This document shows positions 26,301-35,265 of a DNA stretch of 64,000 bases, in pieces. The stretch spans positions 2,674 through 66,673 of the forward strand of contig NMRA01000778.1 of the NCBI GenBank assembly GCA_002633005.1. Direction: 5' to 3'. The position numbers were made by a program, and so were the translations under genes. The DNA comes from Phoronis australis. Its lineage: Eukaryota; Phoronida; Phoronidae. How positions within the stretch are numbered: the first letter of the stretch is position 1; every line of letters starts with the position of its first letter. The notes under the pieces are model-generated. The model saw only the letters and a program-made list of their open reading frames with translations. It did no database searches and was not told where the DNA came from.

Positions 26301-29300
26301 CCGCGACACACTCCCAGTNGGCTGCTTAGAGGCTCTTTGCTGGAGAAAACAACACAGGGCGAATCACTACTGGTTCCAGGAATTGCGCGCTCTGGGGTAC
26401 GTTCGGAGGCACGGGTGACAGTACAGTAGATGAAGTGCCTCCACTGGCTCCAGTCACTGTACTGGCCACAGCTCGCGAGGGTTCTCGCTTCAAAAACGCA
26501 CTTCTCGGGGGTGGCGACGGGGCACTGCCGGGAATCAACACAGACGGAATGGCATCCTTCTTCAGGCGTTGTTTCGCGGGGACCTTCATCAGTTCAGCGT
26601 ACAAATCCCTTTCGTAATCGGACGGCAGAAAGTGCTTGCCACACACGTACGGTAATTCTCCACTGCTTTGCACGTTGCGTGGACGGGTAACGCTGCGTTC
26701 TTCACACGAACGAGCCAAGTACGGCGAAGTGTATCATCCATCGGAAAGCAATGCAAAGGTACTCCCAAAGCGCGCTTGAGCCGATAATTAGTACATCCTG
26801 GTACGCAGCAACAGTGTGGCATGTTGACTGACTAGTAAATGAAAGCAAATGACGACGGAACTTAACACAACCGAGGTAGAACAATGACTGACTCGGCAGC
26901 TCTTACAGTCAGACTATATGAAAAGAAATTGGCGCGAAATGCTTGCCTCCTAAAACGTCTCTTCCGGAGTAGCGGACGAGTAATTAATGAAATTACGAAA
27001 AGCTGTACTTAAGTGGAAAATATGTCTAGGATAACCAACCAACCTTATTTTAGCTCAAAATGACATGGAAAAAGGTTGCCTTCGCCTTTAATATCTACAA
27101 AGAGAAATACATGGTTTTGCTTTGTTGAGAACTTTGGGCAAAATGCTCCTCGTTCCTGTTCACAAATATATTTAGTCTTCAGGACGTCTGAGAGTCTTTA
27201 CACAATTGCTCTAGATGTGATCAACCAATAATCAATTGGTGACATCATCAACGGTTAGCAATACTTGTTCCAGAAACGTGCTCTTTCGCTGACATGGATA
27301 AATTTGTGGGGGAGGCGGTGATAATGTCTGAGTTTAAACACCGCAATGTCCTGGGCATTATCGGCGTGTGCCTAGACCCTGCAACTACCGTACCCATGTT
27401 GATAATGCCGTTCATGAAACATGGAGATCTGCACACCTATTTAAGAAGCTTCCGCTATGAAAAGCATCTGCAAGACCAGGTAATTAAACCAACGTTAAAC
27501 CTCACTGTCTCACTAAAAGTACTGTAGCCTAACACTCAAGTCCATTTCACACTATAAAGATTTCAATAACCTTGCATTTGGGGTGTTTTAAAACTGTTTA
27601 TGTATGCTACGCAATTTTTATGGTGCCTTTTCTTTCCAAAATCGTTCAGGTCAAAAACGCTGATAGTGCGGCCGCGCTGTCGTTTAATTAGGAACGACGG
27701 GGATTCTATTACCGTTTTGACTCGTAGTTGTACAAGTAGGCCAAGGTTTCTCATTAGGCAACTATATAAAATATTTACTGCCTTTTCAACAAATCTGTGA
27801 TACCTTATACTTCTAGAAACCCAATGTTGTCGATCTGGTGGTATTTGGCTTACAAGTAGCCAGAGGAATGGAATATCTCGGTAGGATGAAGTTTGTTCAC
27901 CGTGATTTGGCCGCGAGGAACTGTATGTAAGTTGAAGGAGTATCGATCGGGGATGGCACTTGGGGGTCCAGTGGTGGCGCCATTGTGTGTGACATTTAAA
28001 ATGTAGGCAGCGAAACGGTTCTAGCTCTATGTCAAGCGCAGTCAGGTACTTTACATCTGTTACAGTTCAACACATGCATTCTGTCATCCCAAGGCACCCT
28101 TAATCCACTTGAAGCGAGAAATCTTCACTTATGGAACGGAAACGGTGTATTCTGTTCCCTAGTTGAACATTCCAACCTTACCTAATTTTCAGGGACGTCC
28201 ATTTTGATAAGATACACGAGTAAGATCTCTGGCAAGGCTTCGCGAAACACTTGCCTTTCCCTCGCGTGACTGTATGATCTCACATAATTTTGCTTTTTCT
28301 CTAGTCAGTCTCACGTCTCCGCGACCCTGATTTGCTTCAGCCATGCTGTAGTATTCAATGAACCTCAGTTTCCAGCATTTTTTTCATCATCTCAGGTTGG
28401 CCTGGCACTTTCCGTGCGGATTATTGTACCTGGCATCCGCGACACACAATAATTGAGGACTACCTCATTTGAACAAGTCGTCGCACGGTATTTCTGTCCT
28501 CTCTCTGGCGTTATCGTTGCCCTCCCGAGAAAGATTTCGCTGGTCGCATATCAAGTTCTTGTCATGAAAATTTCAAGCTATCAGCAAATCGTGAACAGGA
28601 TGCGTGAGAAAATTACAATCAATTTGACGTGCAAGCTCCACTCCTAAGCACTCAATGGCCACTCCTTTGTGTTTACTATACCATGACTGGCGCCTCATAA
28701 GCGACATGCTGCCGCATTAACGACTCAATACGTGTTTGAGAGCCAGGAACTGCGCCCGCTTTTCAAACAGTTGATCTCACACACAGATACAAACATACGT
28801 AAGATGGCATTTCACTTGGTTACAGGGTGGGTGAAGATTTGACAGTCAAGGTTGCCGACTTTGGGCTGACACGGGATGTCTACTGCCAGAATTACTACCG
28901 TCAAGACCGCAGAGCGCTACTTCCGGTGAAGTGGATGGCACTGGAGAGTCTCATAGATAGAGTGTACACAACAAAATCAGACGTGGTATGTTGCTCTTTT
29001 GTGTTTTGAGATTAAATCTGAACTGCATTCCGTAGAGAGAATAGCTTGTGAGACTGAACGCAAGATCACGCAAACTTAAGAACGTGAAAAGCTTGTGTTA
29101 GTTCAGCGAGTAAACTCGGGATCTTCGTCGTACTAGGTGCGCATGAGTGGCAAAAATGCTGCTAGGCTGAGTTTCATTGTCTAAAATGCTACCAAAAATG
29201 CGTGTACTGTATCCAGACAGAGGAATTGACTGCAAAGGAGTAAGTTTTCGCCAGCAGTTATTTGGTTTCTTTACCAACGAGTCGCTTTTAAGCAGATACA

Positions 29301-32029
29301 GTATATGTCAACACAGTACTTCACCCTCTGCCATAGATGGATAAATGCTGTGACAATAAAACAAATGCCTTTTACAGCTGTGCATGTGTGTCCTTTGAAT
29401 TACGAGTTCTGGTTACGAAAGTGCTAGCGAAAACGCCTGTAGATGACGTAATTCAAACATCCAACAAACGCCAGCAGAAGGTGACCCTTGTAACCGTTCA
29501 CATTATTGGGGTTTTTCCTGCTACGGAAAACGTTAGCGTTTTAGCCATCACGTGAATCCATTTTAAGGTTTAATGGACTTTGTTCATACTACAACGGCAT
29601 GTCAGTTGTTTTCAAGCCTAGGAACATTTTCTGAAGCGGGTGAGACCGATTTTTAGAAAACTAGGCAACCAATAATTATGGCAAATTTGTTTTAGTAATA
29701 CGCGAGTGGCTATCATCCTACTTTTCGTAAGCCCACCTTATGCGACTGACAGGTCAGTTGACTTGTGTAGAGTGCATCTAATTAGCATCAGAGTATTTTA
29801 GCCAAGAATACTCCCGATACCAGTTCAGTAACGTTAGGACCTCGCTAAAAAGCAAGACTTCGCGAGATTACGTGACATGTTGCCGTGTATTTAAAAAGAG
29901 AACACGTGACTTTGGCTAGATTTTAGCTAGGTCCTGACGTAGGTCCTAGTGCTACTGAACGCACGCCAGCCGCATTTCTCTTTTTCCAGTCATTCAGAGA
30001 GTTGTTGAATAAACCTCTTAAGGTTTTGTAACCCTTAGAAAAATGCTTAACATAGGTTAACGTATAGCGGAAATGGCTCATGGGATTCAAACGAAATTCT
30101 CAGACACTATACTGTTTCACTGTTCTCCAAAACGCTATTAGGGATTGATCTTGAAATGTCCCACTTTTGCATGAGGGACTATTATTTTCATGAAAAAAAA
30201 AAAAAAACCGCACACAACACTAACGAAATGATAATTTAGAAAACTGTGACATGATTTTTGGGATTCCGTCTTGAATATTTTACATCAAATGCAATTTGGA
30301 AATTAAATTAATTTTAGTCCCAATGTACCTTTCTTTTTTGCTATATTTTACTAAAAAGACAGGGTCACGTGACCCAATCCCTGAGATTTTGGTAACACTG
30401 AAGTGAAAATCAAATTCTACAAACTCTCTATTTTCAGAAAATATGTAGTTTTACTTTTGTAGACTGTCATTGTCTCTAAGGTCCTACACGCATAGCTTAA
30501 TCGTTGCAAAGGGAATATTTCAACATGCAATACCCTCCATAGCCCATCTTTTTAAATTCAAAATAATTGAAAACACCTGCATTTCTTTTCGTTTTCCGCT
30601 GATACGGTTCGTGAAATGAGCTTCTTTGTTCCTAGTGGTCATACGGTGTGACACTGTGGGAGATCATCACGCTAGCCATGACACCTTACCCCCTCTTAGG
30701 CAATTCGGATGTCCTTGCGCAAGTTAAAAGTGGTGCAAGACCAGAGAAACCGGAAGACTGCCCTGATCAAATGTAAGTACTTCTGCTGCCTGAGAGTCGT
30801 GGAAGCTATCAGAAAGCACGTCGACTTTCCGCTCTTTTTGTTAAAGCGAGACAGTACGCTCTTTCGGAGGCACAACATCAGCATATTCAAACTAAAATAA
30901 AACTAGGTTTTAGACGATTCAGCACATCAAAATACTTAGGCGGCGCACCATAGGGGGCTGCGGGGCTATAGCCTCCCACTTTTTTCAGTGCTATGAAGAA
31001 CATAGTCTATAGGCGATGCACCACAGGGGGTTGAGGGGCTTTAGCCCGCACTTTTTTTCAGTGCTACGCCGCCAATGAAATATCACAAATGAGCTCCATT
31101 CGGAGCATAACAATATTGCAGAAATTCATTTTGAGTTTGAAGTATTTCTTCCAACGCTAAACACAAAATTAAAACGAAGCAAGAATTGTGACCAACATGA
31201 TAGACGGCTCGCTAGTTGTGAGCCAGGAATGTACAGGCACGTTATCCTATAGTTTTAAACAACTACGCTTTTGAAAACCATTGTTTTAGTTTCTGCTTTA
31301 GGTGGAGCCCTTTGCTTTTTTGTGGAATATGACGAAAACAGTCAATCAGAAAGATGCCGTCAGCGTGCCCTGACTCTTACGTGGACATTTTCCTGTGAAA
31401 ATTGTAGATGGTTCTTCCTCTTACGACATCCTAGATCAGCTCAGTGTTAGTATTCATTACTATCAACACTTCTATTGCCGGTGTCCTCCCTCACCTACTG
31501 CTTGCGTTCATCATTAAAATCACCACCATCACCACCACCACCATTATTACTATTATAAAAATCACCAACCTGGACATCATTTTCACCCTCCCCGCAATTA
31601 CCAGCACCATCAACGCCGCCTTTATTACATCACCAATATCAACCCCCACTTTCGCTGCACCTAAAGTCGTATCTTCCGACATCTGTGACATAAGTTTCAG
31701 CTCATCACCAAGCTCGTCTGTATCTAAAAATCTTGTTATTTCACAGATACGATACCATGGAATCGTGTTGGTGTGAGACTGCCGAGCACCGACCGGACTT
31801 CGTCGACATCGTGGATCAACTCGAAAAATTTTTGGCTGAAGAGTGTAATTATTTGGATTTCAACCAAAATGTTGAGAGCAACATCTTCAGTGAGGAACGA
31901 AGCTCATATTGCCAAGAGCCGACGGCAGAGACCTCTGGAGTATCGAACACAATTAAGCATATTTTCGTTTCGTCACAGCCAGTACCAGGACGATCTTTCT
32001 CGCCACTCATAGTCACAGCGCAGATATGA
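17311..32029 (+). CDS. ApeC-domain receptor tyrosine kinase, 14 coding exons, 686 aa
   Basis: Coding exons: 17311-17389, 18234-18308, 19097-19315, 20096-20277, 21116-21284, 22860-22925, 23216-23398, 24036-24143, 24817-24900, 27274-27479, 27817-27926, 28826-28985, 30636-30772 and 31747-32029. All junctions are GT/AG, and the sum of 2061 nt is in frame with no internal stop. Order: signal peptide (residues 1-26), ApeC domain (about 30-240), short stalk, membrane helix (about 266-286), juxtamembrane segment, tyrosine kinase (about 348-620), tail to 686. The kinase resembles MET and the TAM (AXL/MER/TYRO3) group, yet no Ig, FN3 or Sema module is present. ApeC domains are known mostly from secreted apextrin-like proteins, some of which bind peptidoglycan. 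Sensing of microbial or glycan ligands at the cell surface is therefore an inference. The start is the first ATG after a TTTTCAG at 17300, which suggests a further non-coding 5' exon. A second in-frame ATG lies six codons on. Confidence 0.92.
18740..18965. repeat. Imperfect (ATC/TCG)n tract in receptor intron 2
   Basis: A degenerate TCATCGTCATC-type trinucleotide array. It gives a Ser/Ile-rich open frame that is a repeat artefact, not an exon. Confidence 0.85.
19631..19966. mobile_element. hAT-like MITE, copy 1 (receptor intron 3)
   Basis: The ends match copy 2 at 53255-53685. The left end has TTTACACTACAAAAGTTG and the right end is the complement of AGTTCCGTTTAGACAT. The interior repeats short GTGTAAACGG and GTCTAAACG phrases, as is usual for subterminal transposase sites. 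It has no coding capacity. The left terminus is degraded. The hAT affinity is from terminal appearance only. Confidence 0.65.
20968..21092. mobile_element. Short MITE A (receptor intron 4)
   Basis: A 125-bp element with inverted ends: GTTCAGTAGCGCTAG on the left and the complement of GTTCAATAACGTTAAG on the right. The same family occurs at 29823-29960. Its right end stops only 23 bp before the splice acceptor of exon 5. Confidence 0.7.
21590..21655 (-). repeat. tRNA-like (SINE-type) patch in receptor intron 5
   Basis: On the minus strand TAGATCAGTGATCTAGCGG precedes CCCAGGTTTAAATTCC. They look like weakened A- and B-boxes of a tRNA-derived SINE. No full tRNA fold was demonstrated. Confidence 0.3.
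23216..23398 (+). other. Transmembrane exon of the ApeC receptor kinase
   Basis: Exon 7 encodes the single hydrophobic helix [21 protein letters not shown] basic stop-transfer WFRKR and a Ser/Asp/Asn-rich juxtamembrane stretch follow. This sets type I topology, with ApeC outside and the kinase inside. Exon 6 (22860-22925) is a short, Cys-free stalk of about 22 residues, so the ApeC domain sits close to the membrane. Confidence 0.9.
25937..26328 (+). CDS. P2X7-ballast-like ORF carried by the intron-9 transposon
   Basis: It starts at an ATG (an upstream GTG is in frame but unlikely). An acidic N-terminus is followed by [16 protein letters not shown] and the zinc-ligand-like [19 protein letters not shown]. 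The W-C-x-C-x2-C…E-C-x-C spacing is that of the C-terminal ballast domain of vertebrate P2X7 and of its invertebrate relatives. The frame ends soon after a single ambiguous base at 26319 and lacks the rest of the ballast fold, so it is truncated or interrupted. Its role in the transposon is unknown. Confidence 0.65.
26326..26822 (-). pseudogene. THAP zinc-finger protein, frameshifted
   Basis: The first frame (ATG at 26822, running to 26589) begins [14 protein letters not shown] and continues through [19 protein letters not shown], the N-terminal half of a C2CH THAP DNA-binding domain. The second half ([20 protein letters not shown]) is in another frame, open from 26718 down to 26326. The halves overlap, so one frameshift, roughly between 26640 and 26700, splits the domain. 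The downstream sequence is Pro/Ser/Val-rich. THAP domains are common in transposases and their derivatives. No catalytic part is present. Confidence 0.75.
29823..29960. mobile_element. Short MITE B (receptor intron 12)
   Basis: A 138-bp relative of MITE A, with ends GTTCAGTAACGTTAGG and the complement of GTTCAGTAGCACTAGG. The shared interior includes GAGATTACGTGA-like and GAACACGTGA phrases. No convincing target duplication was seen. Confidence 0.7.
30940..31072. repeat. Two-copy tandem repeat of about 75 bp in receptor intron 13
   Basis: The phrase GGCGGCGCACCATAGGGGG…CACTTTTTTCAGTGCTA recurs as GGCGATGCACCACAGGGGG…CACTTTTTTTCAGTGCTA. The pair is bracketed by GGCGGCG and its near-complement CGCCGCC, so it may be a dimer-type short transposon. 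Confidence 0.6.
31505..31620. repeat. Imperfect (ATC/ACC)n tract in receptor intron 13
   Basis: A CATCACCACC-type trinucleotide run lies just before the last coding exon. Its Thr/Ile-rich translation is a repeat artefact. Confidence 0.8.
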
Positions 32030-32490
32030 AGAGGCAGTTGCAAAAGAAACGTCCACCGATAGCAAAATCATCTTGATGGAGACGATATAGACTCGAAAGA
32101 CTGACATATGGACATAAGGACAGTGTACCGGTATAAAGAATACTCAGGTTTTGGTGTTTTACGTCATAATATTCTGTAATAGGACGAGGTCTGGCTTCAG
32201 AATAACCGGTATTTTAAGAGAGTCCGGATTGATTTCTTAATAACTCATCAGACAGCTAAGACTGGTATTGAGACAGGGCAATTATACTGTTACCCCTTCT
32301 GCGATTGACCCTCTAATTATAAATTCGCTACACGTTCTGATGTTAAAAACATTAGTTTCCATCACAGGCACATTTACTCCTCCAAGGGAACGTCACCGTG
32401 TTTTCAATCCTCTTGTTTCGATAGAAATGGATTATAATGAGTGGCATGGGATTCCATGGACGACCATACGGCAATGGCAACTTAAACCTT

Positions 32491-32608
32491 TCCCCTGCGA
32501 CGATGACCTTAATGGGCGTGGTCTGTACCTACCGGCCACGACGAGGACATTACTAGGCGTGGTCTGAACCTACCCGCCGCGACGAGGGCCTTAAGAGACG
32601 TGGTCTGA
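32491..32608. repeat. Three-copy tandem repeat (about 42 bp) in the receptor 3' UTR region
   Basis: The units begin CGACGATGACC, CGACGAGGACA and CGACGAGGGCC, and each contains GGCGTGGTCTG or GACGTGGTCTG. The array lies about 460 bp after the stop codon and upstream of the AATAAA candidates, so it is likely to be transcribed in the 3' UTR. Confidence 0.75.
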
Positions 32609-33561
32609 GAAATAACGAAATGTCAGCCAGTTCTTTTCATGACTAGAAAACCTTCCTTATCTTTGTCCAGAACAAAATGAGAACAATGTTAAGCGATTGT
32701 AATAAAAAAATTCTTGGCACAAGTCGTGGGTTAGTGCGACTACGAACATCATGTCGAAAAAATAAAACGTTACGATATATTTAAAGTTAATCTTCTTCAT
32801 CACCCTGAATTTGATGTAAATAAATCTGTTGATACTCGTTTCAATACATCATCATTTACATGGAAACCCAAAATATGTATTTAAGTGGGGTTAAATAGTT
32901 AACCATCGGAAGACTGGTGGCGTACTCTGTAGATGAAATATCTTGACAGTTGAAGGAGAACGCCACCCCAAAAGCAACTTAGTTTGTATCAATTTAGATC
33001 AAGTAGTTCCACTCGATAGCAGCAAGTACAGCTCTTTTACCTGACGGCAGATGGAGGTGCTGAAATTAACCAATGACGTCAGTGGTTGGAATGCAATCTG
33101 TTCAGCAGTTCACAACACACTTACCTTTGTCAGCTTATCGCTTGAATTCATCATTGTACACTCTTACAAATACATCAAGTTATTGAACAGACGTGTTATT
33201 TTATTTCACTGTTACGGACTTTTAGGTATTTGAACGTACCGTATTCTACAAAGTTCGGTAGGCCAAGGTCGGTCGCGGGAGTTTGGGTTTAAACTTAGTT
33301 TATTGCATGTAAAGCCTACCGTGTTTTTTTCATTGTTGGCTTCTCAAAACATTTCCAATCATGAACACTCCAAGGCATTGCAAATTGTATCTAATGAGAC
33401 AGACTTTGTTTGTGTTTCATGTAAGCATTGGTTAGGGTGAGAACAAGTCATTTTGAGAAATCGGCAAGTTTTGCTCTTCAGTAGTGAAAATTTAGAAATT
33501 CTCCAAAAAATCGATATCATTCACATTTCAGTTCTACAAATACACAGATCCACCCCNCAGG

Positions 33562-34215
33562 GTGACCACAATCATTGTTGCAACGGACGGCTCACTAAGA
33601 GATGACACTACGGCTTGGGCAGCAGTTGCTTGGACTCGCGATGGTCAACGCCTCTTCGAATGGTCAACAGCACGGGTTGGAAAATCCTCGTCTTTTAGAG
33701 ATGAATGTGAAGCACTTGAGGACGCCCTTGTCTGGCTCTCACAGAACACAACACCTGCAAACAGATCATTTCTATTTAAAGACTCCCTCAGCCTCCTTAG
33801 CAGGCTAAAAACTGGTCATGTGAAAGATTCTTGGATCCCTATGTTCAGCTCTATTAATGGTCTCTTCACCAGTGTTTACATACCGGGACACTGTGGCATC
33901 TCATTCAACGTCAAGGCGGATGAGCTTGCAGGCATCGCAGAACCAATTGCCGACCTGCTCCTCACACCAGCAGATGTAATCTCCAGAGTGCGTGAATCGC
34001 TTACAGATGCCGAGATTGTACAACAGCAGGAGAGATGGGCAACAAAGCGCCTCATAGCGCGAAGATGGCAATACGGAGATGCAGCAAAAACTCGTATCAG
34101 GGGAAAAGATGGAAGAGTGTGTAACCACCACAAACTTGGTTGCATCTCCAAATTTGCATTGCGTGCGATACTGGAAGGAGGAGGGCCAGAGACCATCCCG
34201 GTGCCTACCCTCTGA
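33562..34215 (+). CDS. RNase H-like domain ORF (retroelement type)
   Basis: The frame is open for 217 codons from a GTG, with no nearby ATG, and probably runs in from the ambiguous base at 33557. It has the four RNase H acidic residues in order: ATDGSLRDD, FRDECEALEDALVWL, FKDSLSLLSRL and VKADELAG, with YIPGHCGIS before the last. This is the cellular/LINE type of RNase H used for RNA-DNA hybrid cleavage. No reverse transcriptase lies upstream, so the domain is isolated inside the larger inverted-repeat element. The C-terminal 60 residues are basic and not recognised. Confidence 0.7.
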   Translation: MTTIIVATDGSLRDDTTAWAAVAWTRDGQRLFEWSTARVGKSSSFRDECEALEDALVWLSQNTTPANRSFLFKDSLSLLSRLKTGHVKDSWIPMFSSINGLFTSVYIPGHCGISFNVKADELAGIAEPIADLLLTPADVISRVRESLTDAEIVQQQERWATKRLIARRWQYGDAAKTRIRGKDGRVCNHHKLGCISKFALRAILEGGGPETIPVPTL

Positions 34216-34217
34216 CG

Positions 34218-34254
34218 TCACCACAGAAACAGAAACAGAAACAGAAACAGAAAG
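34218..34254. repeat. (GAAACA)n hexanucleotide repeat
   Basis: About five ACAGAA units follow directly after the RNase H stop codon. They translate to Thr-Glu repeats in the frame that leads into the P2X7-like fragment. Confidence 0.9.
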
Positions 34255-34257
34255 CAC

Positions 34258-34600
34258 GATGATAAACGTCCATGCGGCAACTCGCAATCCCGACTTATAC
34301 GAGTGCTCATCCGACGAAGACTTCACAGGTCGATCGTTAGGTTTCACAGGCTATCAATTCGAACCGGAATACACTGATCAAGAAACAGAGAAGCTCCGTG
34401 AATGTGCATAGACAGAATCGTTTGAATGAGTTGCCATGGTGTCAGTGAGATAACTGCACGATAATGGAAATGACTGACGCTTGCGTTTGCTGCTACAAAA
34501 TTCCGCAATGAAACGCCTTCTTGGAGAAGCGCAGCTGTGCCTCACGGACCATCCTGATTTTGCACCGCATGTAAACCGAGATGCTTTCGACATTTATTAG
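34258..34600 (+). pseudogene. P2X7-ballast-like fragment, left copy
   Basis: The reading begins ATRNPDLYECSSDEDFTG, goes through GYQFEPEYTDQETEKLRE to a stop, then LPWCQ, a stop, DNCTIMEMTDACVCCYKIP and another stop. It keeps the acidic leader, the FEPEYT box and the Cys motif of this family, but stop codons break it. It is the reverse-oriented partner of the copy at 34850-35265. Confidence 0.7.
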
Positions 34601-34849
34601 GGCTGAGAAAAAGAACTGGCTAAAACATCCGGCTACACCATGAGGAGCAAACAGAAGCCTCACGAACATGTCAATGCCGGCTTTCCAAACAGCTCATGCC
34701 AGGGCAGAAAAAGAGACTGAGTAAGAAGTCAGATGTTGTGCCTAGTGTGTTTGGTTCGCTAGGCAGGAGACAAAACAACGCGGATCGGTTGTTGCTCAGT
34801 TTTAATTATGCAGAATTGTACCTGGCCATGGAAACATAAACAATTACAA

Positions 34850-35265
34850 TTAATTCAAGGCATTAGAACATAACGTTTTATATAACCTTTTTGATGACTT
34901 ACTCGTTCGTCGGGCTACTGTTTGGACCTCTGGGTGTAGGATGTTTTCGCCAATTGTTTTTCCCAGTCCCAAAAACGTCGTAAGCAGACTTCTTAGATAC
35001 GGCGCAAAATCAGGATTGTCCGTGAGACACATCTACGCTTCTCCAAGATGGCGTTTCACTTGCGGAATTTCGTAGCAGCAAACGCAAGCGCCAGTTGTTT
35101 CCATTATCGTGCATTTAGCACACTGACACCATGACAAATCATTCAAACGGTTTTCGGAACAATCCAGATGTTCCTTACTGTTGTCTGTGCACGGTCACGG
35201 CGCCTCTTTTGTGTTTCTTGATTAGTGAATTCGGATTCGAACTGATAGCTTGTGGCGTTCAAAAT
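34850..35265 (-). pseudogene. P2X7-ballast-like fragment, right inverted copy
   Basis: On the minus strand this matches the left copy over about 270 bp: SYQFESEFTNQETQKRR, then a damaged linker, then WCQCAKCTIMETTGACVCC, EIPQVKRHLGEA, a stop, and MCLTDNPDFAPYL onward to 34850. It preserves more of the downstream ballast-like region than the left copy. Frameshifts and a stop make it non-functional as one protein. Confidence 0.7.

Larger units (their letters stand above)
25600..27091. mobile_element. 1.5-kb transposon with 165-bp terminal inverted repeats (receptor intron 9)
   Basis: Left arm about 25600-25767 and right arm about 26927-27091 are near-identical reverse complements. They run from GCGAAGGCAACCTTTTTCC inward to TCCTAAAACGT and the conserved GTCCGCTACTCCGGAAG. 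A TAA trinucleotide at each edge could be the target duplication, as in PIF/Harbinger-type elements, but this is uncertain. Inside lie two frames that face each other, a P2X7-ballast-like one (plus) and a THAP one (minus). No transposase is visible, so it is probably non-autonomous with captured or eroded genes. It inserted cleanly within the intron and leaves the kinase exons intact. Confidence 0.8.
24036..32029 (+). other. MET/TAM-like tyrosine kinase domain and C-tail
   Basis: Kinase landmarks, numbered on the joined protein, are IGHGAFGNV (Gly loop, 358-366), AVK with Lys385, and αC Glu402 in FVGEAVIM. Next come [20 protein letters not shown] (485-492), ADFGL (504-508), the activation-loop tyrosine pair YY517-518, [25 protein letters not shown] and a final HRPDF. 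Every residue needed for catalysis is present, so an active kinase is expected. The tail has NYLDF and SYCQE tyrosines but no MET-type paired docking motif. AATAAA signals at 32701 and 32761 are candidate poly(A) signals. Confidence 0.92.
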
